Counted from the first letter of the stretch, positions 34,274-43,998 are shown. The stretch: DNA of 64,000 nucleotides from Amycolatopsis rubida (GCF_900115345.1 NZ_FOWC01000011.1:186001-250000); one strand, 5' to 3'. The notes: a model not told the origin generated them from the sequence alone. Translations and numbers: made by a program.

Positions 34274-37200
34274 TCATCGGAAGTCCCTCGATCTCGTGGG
34301 GATCCGCAGCCTCAGCTGCTCCAGTTTCTGCGCGCGCACGCTCGCGACGCCGTCCGCTTTTTCGAGCACTCCGTGCACCAGCAGCGCCGCACTGCCCCGC
34401 GCGATCCGGTGGAACCGTTGCCACAGCCCGAGTGTGCAGATCACGTTCACCATGCCGGTCTCATCCTCGATGTTCAGGAACGTGACTCCGCCGGCAGTCG
34501 CCGGTCGCTGGCGGTGCGTGACCGCTCCCCCGACGAGCACTCGTTCCCCGTCGGACCGGTCCAGCAGCTTGCCTGCGGTGATGACCCCGAGCGCGTCGAG
34601 CCGGTCGCGGATGAACTCTGTCGGGTAGCTGTCCGGCGAGATCCCGGTGGCCCAGACATCGGCGGCGGCGACGTCGAGCCCGTCCATTCCGGGCAGCATC
34701 GGCGCGTCCACGCCGGCTCCGGTGCCGGGCAGTTTCTCCGGCCGGTCCTGCGCGACCGCGCCCGCGGACCACAACGCCTGCCGCCGGTCCGGACCGAACG
34801 CGCTGAACGCCCCCGCGGTGGCCAGCGCTTCCAGCTGCGGCGTGGTGAGCCGGACGCGCCTGCCGAGGTCGGACATGCTCCCGTACCGGCCGTTCGCCTG
34901 CCGTTCCGCCACGATCTCCTTGGCCAGCGTTTCACCGATCATCCGGACGGTACTGAGACCGCCGCGTACCGCGTGGAGTTTTCCGTTGTCCGGCAATGCT
35001 TCCAGGGTCGCGTGCGGGAGACTCAGGTTGATGTCCGGGCCGAGTGTGGTGACGCCGTGCCGACGCGCGTCCGCCACCAGCGACTGCGGCGAGTAGAACC
35101 CCATCGGCTGCGCTCGCAGCAGGCCCGCGCAGAACGCGTCGGGGTGGTAGTGCTTGAAGTACGCGCTCGCGAACACCAGATGCGCGAAGCTCAGCGCATG
35201 GCTTTCGGGGAAGCCGAAGTTGGCGAACGCCTTGAGTTTCTGGAAGATTTTCTCCGCCAGCTCCGCGTCCACCTTGTTGGCGATGGCTCCGTCGAGGAAC
35301 CGCTTGTGCAGCCGTTCCATCTTCCGCTGCGACCGTTTCGACCCCATCGCGTGCCGAAGCTGGTCAGCCTCGGCCGGGGTGAAGTTCGCGACGTCCAGGG
35401 CGATCTGCATCATCTGCTCCTGGAACAGCGGCACTCCCAGCGTTTTCTCCAGAGCGGTCTCCAGCAGCGGATGGTCGTACTCCCACTTCTCGCGCCCCTG
35501 CTTGCGGCGGATGTACGGGTGCACCGAACCGCCTTGGATCGGGCCCGGGCGGATCAGCGCGACTTCCACGGCCAGGTCGTAGAATTCCGTCGGCCGCAAC
35601 CGAGGCAACGTCGCCAGCTGGGCTCGGCTCTCTACCTGGAACACGCCGATCGCGTCGGCGCGGCAGAGCATTTCGTAGATGTTCTTGTCGGTGAGGTCCA
35701 GTTCGGCGAGATCGATCGTCTCGCCCTTGTATTCCTTGACCAGATCGAGCATGTAGTGCAACGCGGAGAGCATGCCGAGCCCGAGCAAATCGAACTTCAC
35801 CAGCCCGACCGCGGCACAATCCTCCTTCTCCCACTGCAGAACGCTGCGGTTTTCCATCCGCGCCCATTCGACCGGGCACACCTGGCTCACCGGTTCCCGG
35901 CACATCACCATGCCGCCGGAGTGGATGCCGAGGTGCCGCGGGAAGTCTTCGAGGGCGAAGGCGAGCTGCACGACGTCGTTCGGGATGTCGTGGTCGTGGT
36001 CTTTCTCCGTGCTGCGCAAGGCTCCCCAGCGGTCGATCTGCTTGCTCCACGCGTCCTGCTGACCCGGTGAGTAGCCGAGCGCCCTGGCGGCGTCGCGGAT
36101 CGCGGAACGGGCGCGGTAGGTGATCACGTTCGCGACCTGCGCGGCATTGAGCCTGCCGTGTTTGCCGTAGACGTATTGGATCACCTCCTCGCGCCGGTCG
36201 GACTCGATGTCGAGGTCGATGTCCGGGTAGCCGTCGCGATCGGGCGCGAGGAACCGTTCGAAGAGCAGGTGGTACTCGATGGGGTCGACCTTGGTGATGC
36301 CGAGCGCGTAACAGACCGCCGAGTTGGCCGCGGAACCCCTTCCCTGGCACAGGATGTCGCTTCCCCGGCAGAACCGCACGATGTCCGCGACGATCAGGAA
36401 GTATCCGGGGAACTCCAGTTCCTCGATCACCGCCATCTCGTGCTTGATCTGCTGCCGCGCCTTGTCCTCATGGGCTTTGCCCGAGTAGCGCTCCTTGAAG
36501 CCTTCCTTGACGAGGTTTCGCAGGTGCGTGGTCTCGTTCTCGCCGTCCGGCACGTCGAACGGCGGCAGCTCCGGCGCGAGCAGCTTCAACGGGAAAGCAC
36601 ATTCCATGCCCAGCAGGGCCGACCGCTGCACCGCGCCCGGGTACCGCCGGAAAACTTCCGCCATTTCGTTGCCAGAGCGCAAGAACGCGGCGGCGTCGCC
36701 GGGCAGCCAGCCTTCGAGATCGTCGATGCTGCGCCGGGCGCGGATGGCAGCGACGGCGTCCGCGAGCCTGCCTCGTTCCGGGCGAGCGTAGTGCGCCGCG
36801 GTGGTCGCGACGGTGGGCAGCTTGAGTTCGCCGGCCATCTCGGTCAGCAGGTCGTTGTGCGTGCTGTCGAGCGGCTGGCCGTGGTCGATCAATTCGACGT
36901 AGACCTGGGTCTGGCCGAAGAGCTCGACCAGACGGCGCAGTTCGGCGAACGCGGCGTCCGGGCCTTCGCGCACCAACGCCGAACGCACGGATCCCTTGCG
37001 GCAACCGGTAAGCACCGCGCATTGGCCCGCGACTTCCTCCGCCACGGCGGACAAGTCGTAGATCGGGCGGCCTTTTTCGGCCCGCTCCGCGTCTTCGTCG
37101 TCGTGGCCGCGCAACTGTCCGGCGGTGATCGCGCGGCACAGGCTGCGGTAACCGTCGCTGCCGCGGGCCAGCAGCAGGAGATGTTCGCCTTCGGGGTCGG

Positions 37201-37606
37201 CGACACCGTTTTGCGGCGCGGACAGCCCGAAGCTCAGCTCAGTGCCGAACACCGTGGCGACGCCTAGTTCTTTGGCCGCTTCGGCGAACCGGACCACGCC
37301 GTACATGCCGTCGTGATCGGTGAGCGCGATCGCGTCGAGCCGCAGCCGCGCGGCTTCCTCCACCAGTTCCTCGGGGTGGCTGGCTCCGTCGAGGAAACTG
37401 AAGTTGGAGTGGCAGTGCAGTTCGGCGTACGCCACTCGCGGCCCGGCTTCCAGGTCGCTGCGCGGCGGCGGGATGTCGGCGGGGCGGCGGTACGCCTCGC
37501 GTTTGCGTCCCCACGCGGGACTGTCGCCGTGGTCGCCGGGCGGCATCCCGCCCGACAGCGCCCGCGCGAGGTCCTTCCACGGGACCGGCGGGTTGTTCCA
37601 GCCCAT
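34274..37606 (-). CDS. dnaE2: Error-prone DNA polymerase (SOS mutasome)
   Basis: A 1110-residue C-family polymerase (also called ImuC) that performs mutagenic translesion synthesis. The PHP domain opens AYAELHCHSNFSFLDGASHP. The catalytic acidic motif is YPDIDLDIESDRREEVIQYV, near residue 458. The C-terminus carries the OB-fold (LVGGAVTHRQRPATAGGVTF). ATG 37606 (MGWNNPPVPW) is the conserved start. It is the third gene of imuA'-imuB-dnaE2; the 180-base gap after imuB holds no gene. SOS control comes from the LexA box at 41754. Confidence 0.94.
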   Translation of the reverse strand: MGWNNPPVPWKDLARALSGGMPPGDHGDSPAWGRKREAYRRPADIPPPRSDLEAGPRVAYAELHCHSNFSFLDGASHPEELVEEAARLRLDAIALTDHDGMYGVVRFAEAAKELGVATVFGTELSFGLSAPQNGVADPEGEHLLLLARGSDGYRSLCRAITAGQLRGHDDEDAERAEKGRPIYDLSAVAEEVAGQCAVLTGCRKGSVRSALVREGPDAAFAELRRLVELFGQTQVYVELIDHGQPLDSTHNDLLTEMAGELKLPTVATTAAHYARPERGRLADAVAAIRARRSIDDLEGWLPGDAAAFLRSGNEMAEVFRRYPGAVQRSALLGMECAFPLKLLAPELPPFDVPDGENETTHLRNLVKEGFKERYSGKAHEDKARQQIKHEMAVIEELEFPGYFLIVADIVRFCRGSDILCQGRGSAANSAVCYALGITKVDPIEYHLLFERFLAPDRDGYPDIDLDIESDRREEVIQYVYGKHGRLNAAQVANVITYRARSAIRDAARALGYSPGQQDAWSKQIDRWGALRSTEKDHDHDIPNDVVQLAFALEDFPRHLGIHSGGMVMCREPVSQVCPVEWARMENRSVLQWEKEDCAAVGLVKFDLLGLGMLSALHYMLDLVKEYKGETIDLAELDLTDKNIYEMLCRADAIGVFQVESRAQLATLPRLRPTEFYDLAVEVALIRPGPIQGGSVHPYIRRKQGREKWEYDHPLLETALEKTLGVPLFQEQMMQIALDVANFTPAEADQLRHAMGSKRSQRKMERLHKRFLDGAIANKVDAELAEKIFQKLKAFANFGFPESHALSFAHLVFASAYFKHYHPDAFCAGLLRAQPMGFYSPQSLVADARRHGVTTLGPDINLSLPHATLEALPDNGKLHAVRGGLSTVRMIGETLAKEIVAERQANGRYGSMSDLGRRVRLTTPQLEALATAGAFSAFGPDRRQALWSAGAVAQDRPEKLPGTGAGVDAPMLPGMDGLDVAAADVWATGISPDSYPTEFIRDRLDALGVITAGKLLDRSDGERVLVGGAVTHRQRPATAGGVTFLNIEDETGMVNVICTLGLWQRFHRIARGSAALLVHGVLEKADGVASVRAQKLEQLRLRIPTRSRDFR

Positions 37607-37786
37607 CGTCAGTCCATCCGGTTCTCGGGTGATCGGCGGGGTTCCGGGATCAGCAGCGCGACCGGCACCGGGTCGAACGGGCACGGCGGTTCGACCGGGA
37701 CACGGGGCGCCGGCAGGTCGTGGTCCATCAGGTGCGCATTCCTTCCGTTGACTCCACCGGGTTTTCGGGTTTCTTGGCAGATCGGT

Positions 37787-39427
37787 TCAGTCGTAGCTTC
37801 CCTCCACTGTCCACACTGGATTTTCCGTTCCGGAGCAGAGGACGAGCACCGCCTCCGGCGCTTCGTTCTCCCCTGCCGCGAGCAGCAGTTGCAGCCGGGC
37901 TTGCTGCGCTCCGGCCGACCGGCGGCCCGAGGTGACCGGCCACGGACCGGCCCATCCGGTGATCGGCCGCGGCGGCCCGCCCGCGACGCACAGTCCGTGC
38001 GGCGGCGCGGTCAGCCGTTTGCGCGAGGTGAGACCTACTGGCCGCCCCTGCTCGTCGATGACCTGGACTGGCAACGGTTGTTCCAGCACCGTCGCGGGGG
38101 ACGGAGACGGCAACCGGGCAGGCCACGTGGCGTCCGGCGGTCCGGCGGGTTCCCGCGGATCGCCCCACGGAATGAGCCGGACCCGGCTCGCCGGATCGCG
38201 CCCGCCGTCGAGCAGCGGCGTGACCACGCCCTCCGGACCGAGCAGACCTTGCACCCGCACGAACGCGCGGCCGGCCCGCTCGGCAGCCAACTCCTCGTCC
38301 TCGCCTGGACCGGCCCCGGGATCGCTCCCCCGCCACAGCCCCAGCTGCAATGACCTCCCTTCGACAGTCTCTTCCGGTTCGAGCCGCAACCGCGCGACCC
38401 CGGCCGTGGGCCGTTCGCCGGGCGCGGCCTTGAGCCAGCCCTCGAACTGCCACCGGACCCGGTCCGCAACCCCTTGCGGCGTAAGTGGTTCCGCACAACG
38501 CCAGACGCGACCGAGCTGCTCGCCGTTCTCGGTGGTCGCGTATATACCCAATCGAGTGCATGCGAGCCCGCGATCGGCGAGCGCGGCGTGGAACCGCGCG
38601 CCGAGTTTTTTGGCCGTGAACGCGGCGACGTCCACCCGGGCAAGCACCGGATCGAACGATTCGGCAAGCGACAGTTCCGGCGGCGGACTGCGGCGCAGCG
38701 GCGGCCGGTCGGACAGCCCCCGGGCCAGCCGATGCGCGAGCACGCCGGTGCGCCCGAACCGAGCGGCCACGTCCCGCTCGCCGAGTTCGGCGAAGGCACC
38801 GAGCGTGCGCAACCCGAGCCGGACGAGCAGACCGGCCAGATCCGCTCGCTCGGCATCCGGCTGGTCCAGCTCAGTCACCGGCAACGGGGCGAGAAATTCG
38901 GCGCTCCGCCCGGGTTCGACCAGCGTCCCCTGCCGCGCGGCGAGGGTCGCCGCGAACAGTCCTTCCGCCACGCCGACCTGGCATTCGACCCCCGCTGCCG
39001 CGGCCACCTGGTCCACCAGTTTCTCCGCGAGCCGCGGTTCGCCGCCGAAATACCCGGCCGCACCCGCGACGGGAACCGCGAGCAGTCCGGGCCGCACCAC
39101 TTCCAGCCCGACGACCAGCTCCTCCACCGCCGCCGCGACATTCTCGAAAAACCGCGCGTCCCGCGCCTCGTCTACCCCGAACACCGCCAGGTCGGGGCAC
39201 TGGGATTCCGCTTCTCGCCGCCGCATGCCGCGCCGGATGTTCCGCGCCCGCGCGACCGCGGTGCACGCCACGACCCGGTTGGCATGGAACACCGCCGCCG
39301 GCCGGGTAAGCACGCTCCCCGCCGCGGCTACGGCAGCGACCGCGGGCCAGTCTGGGCACCACAGGACCAGCATCCGCACCGGATGACGGCGCGGATCTTT
39401 TTGTCCTTTGTGGACACTCTGGTTCAC
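37787..39427 (-). CDS. imuB: Y-family polymerase-like mutasome adaptor ImuB
   Basis: A 546-residue catalytically dead Y-family homologue. In mycobacteria it links DnaE2 to the beta clamp. The N-terminal fold is visible (MLVLWCPDWPAVAAVAAAG, then VVACTAVARARNIRRGMRRR), but the acidic catalytic residues of active Y polymerases are missing. The C-terminal region is long and Pro-rich. The GTG at 39427 overlaps the imuA' stop as GTGA, showing translational coupling. An internal ATG at 39373 is the alternative start. Confidence 0.92.
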   Translation of the reverse strand: MNQSVHKGQKDPRRHPVRMLVLWCPDWPAVAAVAAAGSVLTRPAAVFHANRVVACTAVARARNIRRGMRRREAESQCPDLAVFGVDEARDARFFENVAAAVEELVVGLEVVRPGLLAVPVAGAAGYFGGEPRLAEKLVDQVAAAAGVECQVGVAEGLFAATLAARQGTLVEPGRSAEFLAPLPVTELDQPDAERADLAGLLVRLGLRTLGAFAELGERDVAARFGRTGVLAHRLARGLSDRPPLRRSPPPELSLAESFDPVLARVDVAAFTAKKLGARFHAALADRGLACTRLGIYATTENGEQLGRVWRCAEPLTPQGVADRVRWQFEGWLKAAPGERPTAGVARLRLEPEETVEGRSLQLGLWRGSDPGAGPGEDEELAAERAGRAFVRVQGLLGPEGVVTPLLDGGRDPASRVRLIPWGDPREPAGPPDATWPARLPSPSPATVLEQPLPVQVIDEQGRPVGLTSRKRLTAPPHGLCVAGGPPRPITGWAGPWPVTSGRRSAGAQQARLQLLLAAGENEAPEAVLVLCSGTENPVWTVEGSYD

Positions 39428-41577
39428 CCGACCGCCTCTTCCCGTGCCACGACGCGCTTCTCTCCCCGGGAAACCCGGCCGTCCTGGCCGGGCAGAAGCA
39501 TCGATGCCGACCGAGGCCGGGCCGCCGCACCGCGTCCGCGGGCGTGCACCTCGACCGGACGGGAACGGAGGTGCCCGGCGCCGTGTTCGAGCACCCCGGT
39601 CCAGGCACCTGGGGTGCAGTGCAGCTCGACGTCGGCGGAAGGCCAGTGCCCCAGCGAAAGCAGCACCGCCCCGCGATGCCGAGCCCGCGCCGCGAGCCTC
39701 CGCGCGACGTCCGGCCGAACTGACCGAGGCTCGGTGACGACGAGGTCGACGCCGTCGAGCAAAGCGGCCAGCACCGCCTGGTATTCGGCCCCCGGCCACG
39801 GAACCAACGCGAGCCGCGAAACGGCGACGCCCTGTTCGGCCGCCGCGACGATTCCCAGCGACGGGGCCCCGACCACCGCGGCCCACGCCCCGGCGACGGT
39901 CGCCTCCGCGAGCAACGCGAACAGCAGCGAGGTGGAGTGGTGAACCGCGACGACGCTTCCGCGGCGCAACCCGGCCCCGGGGAGGAGATCGGCCAGGGCT
40001 GGGGCCACCGGAAGCATCCGCCCGGCAGCCTGACCCCAGTCGGCCCGGGTAGCCCGCTCGGCGGCGACGGTGCTGGCGGTGCTGACGCCGGGGAGTGCGG
40101 TCAGTTTGGCCAACGGGTCCGCCGGTGAGGGCGGGTCCGTTGGCCGGAGCCGGGTCGGGGGGCGGAGTTTCGAGGGTTCGGGAGTTGCTGGGCGCAGTGG
40201 AGTCGGCGGGGACTCGGGTTGAGCTTCCTGGCCGGGCTCGGTCTGCGGACCTGGAGGAGTTTCCGGGCGCGGCTGAGCAGGCGGGGTGCGTGGAGACCCA
40301 GGCCGAGCTGCCGGGCCAAGTCCAGTCAGCGAACCGGAAGGAGCTTCCGGGCGGAGACGAGCCGGCGGCTCGGAGGAAGTCTCCGGACCGGATTCCATTG
40401 CCGGATCAGCCAGAACCAGCGGACGAAGCCGAGTCGGCAGCTCGTCCGAAGGCACTGACTCAGGCGGGCAGTCCGAGCCGGGATCAGCTGGCGGCGCACT
40501 CGGGGTCGACGGCTCGGGCGAGGTTTCCGGACTCGATCCCGCTGGAGCAAGCGAGCGAAGACGAGTCGATGACTCCGATTCAGGCTGAGGCGGCGAATCG
40601 CGCTCAGCAGATGAGCGAGTGGCAGGCTGACTCGCCGGGATGAGCGGAGTCGGTGAACCAGGCTCGCTGGACACGCGCGAGCCAGCAGACGACGCGGCAC
40701 CGGCGGGGCGAGGCTCGCGGCCGGATTCGGCCGACCGGGCCTGCGAACGAAGTCCGGTAGGCGACCGGGCTTCTGCCATCCCGCCGGAGTCGGCCGGCGG
40801 CCATGGCTCGAACGCTGCGCCCAGAGAGCTCAGCCGGGTGCGGGATCCGTTTTCCCCCAACGAGAACATCAACCTCGGGGAACCCGCGGACATGGCGGCA
40901 ACTGGTGTCCGTTCCTTCGCCAGTGCTTCGATCGCCGACCACGGCACCAGTACTTCCCACGAGCGTGCCGGCCGCGCCTCCGGCACGCTCGCGGGCGCGG
41001 AAGCCTGGGTTTCCGCGGCGGAAAAGATTTCCCGAGACGACCGCGCCGGCAGGGCCGAAATTCCCGCAGCGCCAAGGAGATCGGTCGTGGCGGAATCAGC
41101 AGGCAGAACCGGAGTGCGCAGTTTCCCGGACGCCACCGAAGCGTCGCTCGTCGCGGAAGCGGCCTCGACCAGAGCCACAGCGCCGCCCGCTGCGGACAGC
41201 GCCCCGGCCAAAGACCGAGCACCACCCGCCGCAGACCCCGCCCCAGCCGGAGACCGAGCACCACCCGCCGCAGACCCCGCCCCAGCCGAAGACCGAGCAC
41301 CACCCGCCGCAGACCCCGCCCCGGCCGAAGACCGAGCGCCACCCGCTCCCGACGTCTTCCCGGTCGCGGCCGAAGAAGCGTTCGCCGCCAAGGCTTCCGA
41401 AACCACCCCGGCCCGAGCCGAAGCCTCGCCCGCTCCCCGAAAACCAGCCGAGACACCGTCCGCGGAAGTCCCCCCAGCCTCGCCAGCCGCCCCCGCGGCC
41501 GGGGAAACCCTTGCCCCTTCCGCGATCTCCGAAGCAAACCCCGAAGAAGCAGCCCCCAAAGCCGCTCCGGTCGTCAC
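39424..41577 (-). CDS. imuA': ImuA' mutasome protein with a ~485-residue disordered N-terminal extension
   Basis: The last ~230 of 717 residues are the RecA-like ImuA' domain (LAKLTALPGVSTASTVAAER, AGRMLPVAPALADLLPGAGL, then EVHARGRGAAARPRSA). In other actinobacteria the whole protein is about this size. Upstream the frame stays open for 485 codons, rich in Ala/Ser/Pro/Glu. It contains a five-copy 13-residue repeat (GARSSAGAGSAAG type) and one more ordered patch (SWEVLVPWSAIEALAKERTP). The GTG at 41577 has AAGGAG six bases upstream, the best ribosome site in the operon, so the extension appears to be translated. The stop overlaps imuB (GTGA). A LexA box lies 177 bases upstream. Confidence 0.85.
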   Translation of the reverse strand: MTTGAALGAASSGFASEIAEGARVSPAAGAAGEAGGTSADGVSAGFRGAGEASARAGVVSEALAANASSAATGKTSGAGGARSSAGAGSAAGGARSSAGAGSAAGGARSPAGAGSAAGGARSLAGALSAAGGAVALVEAASATSDASVASGKLRTPVLPADSATTDLLGAAGISALPARSSREIFSAAETQASAPASVPEARPARSWEVLVPWSAIEALAKERTPVAAMSAGSPRLMFSLGENGSRTRLSSLGAAFEPWPPADSGGMAEARSPTGLRSQARSAESGREPRPAGAASSAGSRVSSEPGSPTPLIPASQPATRSSAERDSPPQPESESSTRLRSLAPAGSSPETSPEPSTPSAPPADPGSDCPPESVPSDELPTRLRPLVLADPAMESGPETSSEPPARLRPEAPSGSLTGLGPAARPGSPRTPPAQPRPETPPGPQTEPGQEAQPESPPTPLRPATPEPSKLRPPTRLRPTDPPSPADPLAKLTALPGVSTASTVAAERATRADWGQAAGRMLPVAPALADLLPGAGLRRGSVVAVHHSTSLLFALLAEATVAGAWAAVVGAPSLGIVAAAEQGVAVSRLALVPWPGAEYQAVLAALLDGVDLVVTEPRSVRPDVARRLAARARHRGAVLLSLGHWPSADVELHCTPGAWTGVLEHGAGHLRSRPVEVHARGRGAAARPRSASMLLPGQDGRVSRGEKRVVAREEAVG
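41172..41366 (-). repeat. 39-bp minisatellite inside imuA'
   Basis: Five head-to-tail units of 39 bases begin at 41172, 41211, 41250, 41289 and 41328. The middle three are nearly identical; the outer two are diverged. Each encodes 13 residues in the imuA' frame, so gain or loss of copies keeps the frame. Confidence 0.93.
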
Positions 41578-41753
41578 CGATTTCTCCTTCCGCCGGGATC
41601 GGCCGACGGTCCGTCCCGGGACAGGTCGTCACACCTGGCCCGGGACGGACGCCGACACACCGCGGGGAAGGCGGTTCCGCATCCTCATCCGTGCGGAAAC
41701 CGCACGGTCACCCAACAATCGCACCCAAAAACACACCACTGCGCCGAACAGAA

Positions 41754-41769
41754 TCGAACACCCGTTCGA
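41754..41769. promoter_or_regulatory. LexA (SOS) box upstream of imuA'-imuB-dnaE2
   Basis: TCGAACACCCGTTCGA is a perfect TCGAAC-N4-GTTCGA palindrome, the mycobacterial/actinobacterial LexA site. It lies 177 bases upstream of imuA' within the 300-base region 41578-41877 and 109 bases before the divergent GNAT gene. No other gene is seen in this region. Confidence 0.88.
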
Positions 41770-41877
41770 CACCATCCAGTCTCGCCCGCCCCTCCCCTGC
41801 TGTCAAGCACGAGCCGGGGAAAGAACCCGGACGATCACCGGACACCAGGAAAACCGCTCTTTACACTGGGGACCCTG

Positions 41878-42390
41878 ATGAAGACAGGACACATCGCCCT
41901 GCGGGGTTTCGCCGAAGCCGACCTTCCGGTGCTCGACCGGTTCTCCACGGACCCGGACGGCACCGGGACCTTCCAATGGACGAATTTCACCGGACCGCGG
42001 GCACGACGCCGGTTCGCCGAGGACGGGTTCCTCAGCCCGGCCTCAAGCGCGGTCGCGGTGACTGTCGGCTCGGTCGTCGCCGGGATGGCCACCTGGGAGG
42101 CAGCCGACCGGGGCGGGCCCGCCGGCGGGTGCTTCCGGGTCGGCGTCGCGTTGCTGCCGGACTACCGCGGCCACGGCACCGACGCGAAGGCCTACCAACT
42201 GCTCGTCGACCAGGTCTTCCGGCACACCCGTGCGCACCGGCTCGAAGCCTTCGTCGACAGCGAGGACGTCGCCGGGCAGCACACGCTGGAGAAAACCGGC
42301 TTCCACCGCGAAGGCCTGCTGTGCCAGGTCACCTGGCGCGACGGCGGCTACCGCGACGAGGTCGTCTACGCGATCCTGCGCGAGGGATGA
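41878..42390 (+). CDS. GNAT-family N-acetyltransferase (RimJ/RimL-like)
   Basis: A 170-residue acetyltransferase. The acetyl-CoA loop is LLPDYRGHGTDAKAYQLLVD, and the last strand region is QHTLEKTGFHREGLLCQVTW, as in RimJ/RimL-type enzymes acting on amino groups. The substrate is unknown. It is divergent from the mutasome operon across the LexA box and could share SOS control, but the box is more than 100 bases away. It ends at the purH terminator. Confidence 0.88.
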   Translation: MKTGHIALRGFAEADLPVLDRFSTDPDGTGTFQWTNFTGPRARRRFAEDGFLSPASSAVAVTVGSVVAGMATWEAADRGGPAGGCFRVGVALLPDYRGHGTDAKAYQLLVDQVFRHTRAHRLEAFVDSEDVAGQHTLEKTGFHREGLLCQVTWRDGGYRDEVVYAILREG

Positions 42391-42423
42391 AAAAACCGGC
42401 CGGGCCCCGAAGGTCCCGGCCGG
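42390..42423 (-). terminator. Intrinsic terminator of purH
   Basis: A hairpin with arms CCGGCCGGG/CCCGGCCGG around a 10-base loop is followed, on the minus strand, by TTTTT. It sits 13 bases beyond the purH stop and also just after the convergent GNAT stop. Confidence 0.9.
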
Positions 42424-42435
42424 CCAGCAGAAAAG

Positions 42436-43998
42436 TCAGTGCGCGAAGTGGCGCGTTCCGGTGAGGTACAGCGTGATCCCGGCGGCCTCGGCGGCGGCGA
42501 TCACCTCGGCGTCGCGGATGGACCCGCCGGGCTGCACGACGGCTCGCACGCCGGCCTCGATCAGCACCTCCAGCCCGTCCGGGAACGGGAAGAACGCGTC
42601 CGACGCGCCGACCGAGCCCTTCGCCCGGTCGCCCGCCCGCGCGACCGCCAGCCGCGACGAGTCGACGCGGTTGACCTGTCCCATGCCGACGCCGACGGTC
42701 GCCTGCTCGTGCGCCAGCAGGATCGCGTTGGACTTCACCGCGCGCAGCGCCCGCCACGCGAATTCCAGGTCCGCCAGGGTCTGCTCGTCGGCGGGCGAGC
42801 CGGTGGCCAGCTCCCAGTTCGCCGGGTCGTCGCCGGGGGCGTCGATCGCGTCGGCGGTCTGCACGAGCACGCCGCCGGAGATCGGCCGCAGCTCCGCCGG
42901 GGCCGCGTTCTCGATCGCGGGCAGCTTCAGCAGCCGCACGTTCTTCTTGCGCTGCAAGATCTCCAGCGCTTCCGGCTCGAAGTCGGGGGCGAGCACGACC
43001 TCGGTGAACACCTCGGCGATCTGCTCCGCCGCCGCGACGCTCACCGGCCGGTTCGTGGCGATCACGCCGCCGTACGCGGACACCGGGTCGCAGGCGTGCG
43101 CCTTGCGGTGCGCTTCGGCGACGTCCGCGCCGACAGCGATCCCGCACGGGTTGGCGTGCTTGATGATCGCGACAGCCGGCTCCGAGAAATCGAAGGCGGC
43201 CCGGCGCGCGGCGTCGGTGTCGACGTAGTTGTTGTACGACATCGCCTTGCCGTGAAGCTGCTCCGCGTGCGCGAGGCCCGGCTGCGCGCCGCGGTACAGC
43301 GCCGCCTTCTGGTGCGGGTTCTCGCCGTAGCGCAGTACGTCCGCACGGTCCCACGTCGCGCCGAGGAAGTCCGGGAAGCCGCTGTCGTCCGAAGGCGCGT
43401 ACGCGTTGGCGAACCAGGACGCGACAGCCGTGTCGTACGCAGCCGTGTGCGCGTACGCCTGCGCAGCGAGCCGCTTGCGGTCCGAGAGTTCGAAGCCGCC
43501 CGCGGAGACCTGCTCAAGCACCCATTCATACCGCGCCGGATCCACGACGACAGCGACGCTGCCGTGGTTCTTCGCGGCCGCGCGCACCATCGCGGGACCG
43601 CCGATGTCGATGTTCTCGACGCAGTCCTCAAAGCTCGCGCCGGACGCGACAGTCGCCTGGAACGGGTACAGGTTCACCACGAGCAGGTCGAACGCCGCGA
43701 TGTCGAGCTGCTTGAGCTGTGCGACGTGGTCGTCGTTGCCCTGGTCGGCGAGGAGCCCGGCGTGCACGCGCGGGTGCAGCGTCTTGACCCGGCCGTCGAA
43801 CGACTCGGGGAACCCGGTGACCTGCTCGACCGGCGTGACCGGGACCCCGGCGTTCGCGATGACCTTCGCCGTGCCGCCGGTCGACACGATCTCGACGCCG
43901 GCCGCGTGCAGGCCGGTCGCGAGCTCGAGCAGGCCGGCCTTGTCCGAGACGCCGATCAGCGCGCGCCGGACCGGGCGCCGTCCCTGTGCTGTGCTCAC
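42436..43998 (-). CDS. purH: Bifunctional AICAR formyltransferase / IMP cyclohydrolase
   Basis: This enzyme catalyses the last two steps of IMP synthesis, formylating AICAR with 10-formyl-THF and closing the ring. The 520 residues have the N-terminal MGS-like cyclohydrolase domain (IGVSDKAGLLELATGLHAAG, VKTLHPRVHAGLLADQG, FDLLVVNLYPF) and the C-terminal transformylase with the catalytic KHANPCG loop. GTG 43998 is chosen: GGTGAGG lies five bases upstream and the codon overlaps the purN stop (GTGA). Confidence 0.96.
   Translation of the reverse strand: MSTAQGRRPVRRALIGVSDKAGLLELATGLHAAGVEIVSTGGTAKVIANAGVPVTPVEQVTGFPESFDGRVKTLHPRVHAGLLADQGNDDHVAQLKQLDIAAFDLLVVNLYPFQATVASGASFEDCVENIDIGGPAMVRAAAKNHGSVAVVVDPARYEWVLEQVSAGGFELSDRKRLAAQAYAHTAAYDTAVASWFANAYAPSDDSGFPDFLGATWDRADVLRYGENPHQKAALYRGAQPGLAHAEQLHGKAMSYNNYVDTDAARRAAFDFSEPAVAIIKHANPCGIAVGADVAEAHRKAHACDPVSAYGGVIATNRPVSVAAAEQIAEVFTEVVLAPDFEPEALEILQRKKNVRLLKLPAIENAAPAELRPISGGVLVQTADAIDAPGDDPANWELATGSPADEQTLADLEFAWRALRAVKSNAILLAHEQATVGVGMGQVNRVDSSRLAVARAGDRAKGSVGASDAFFPFPDGLEVLIEAGVRAVVQPGGSIRDAEVIAAAEAAGITLYLTGTRHFAH

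Noticed and set aside
30933..34424. Long antisense frame opposite the TNT-domain gene
   Set aside because: It is a mirror of the GC-rich coding strand. The plus-strand frame has recognisable domains and the antisense product has none.
40640..42464. Plus-strand frames across imuA'
   Set aside because: They oppose a frame with a strong ribosome site, the conserved ImuA' domain and an in-frame 13-residue repeat. The plus-strand products have no recognisable domain.
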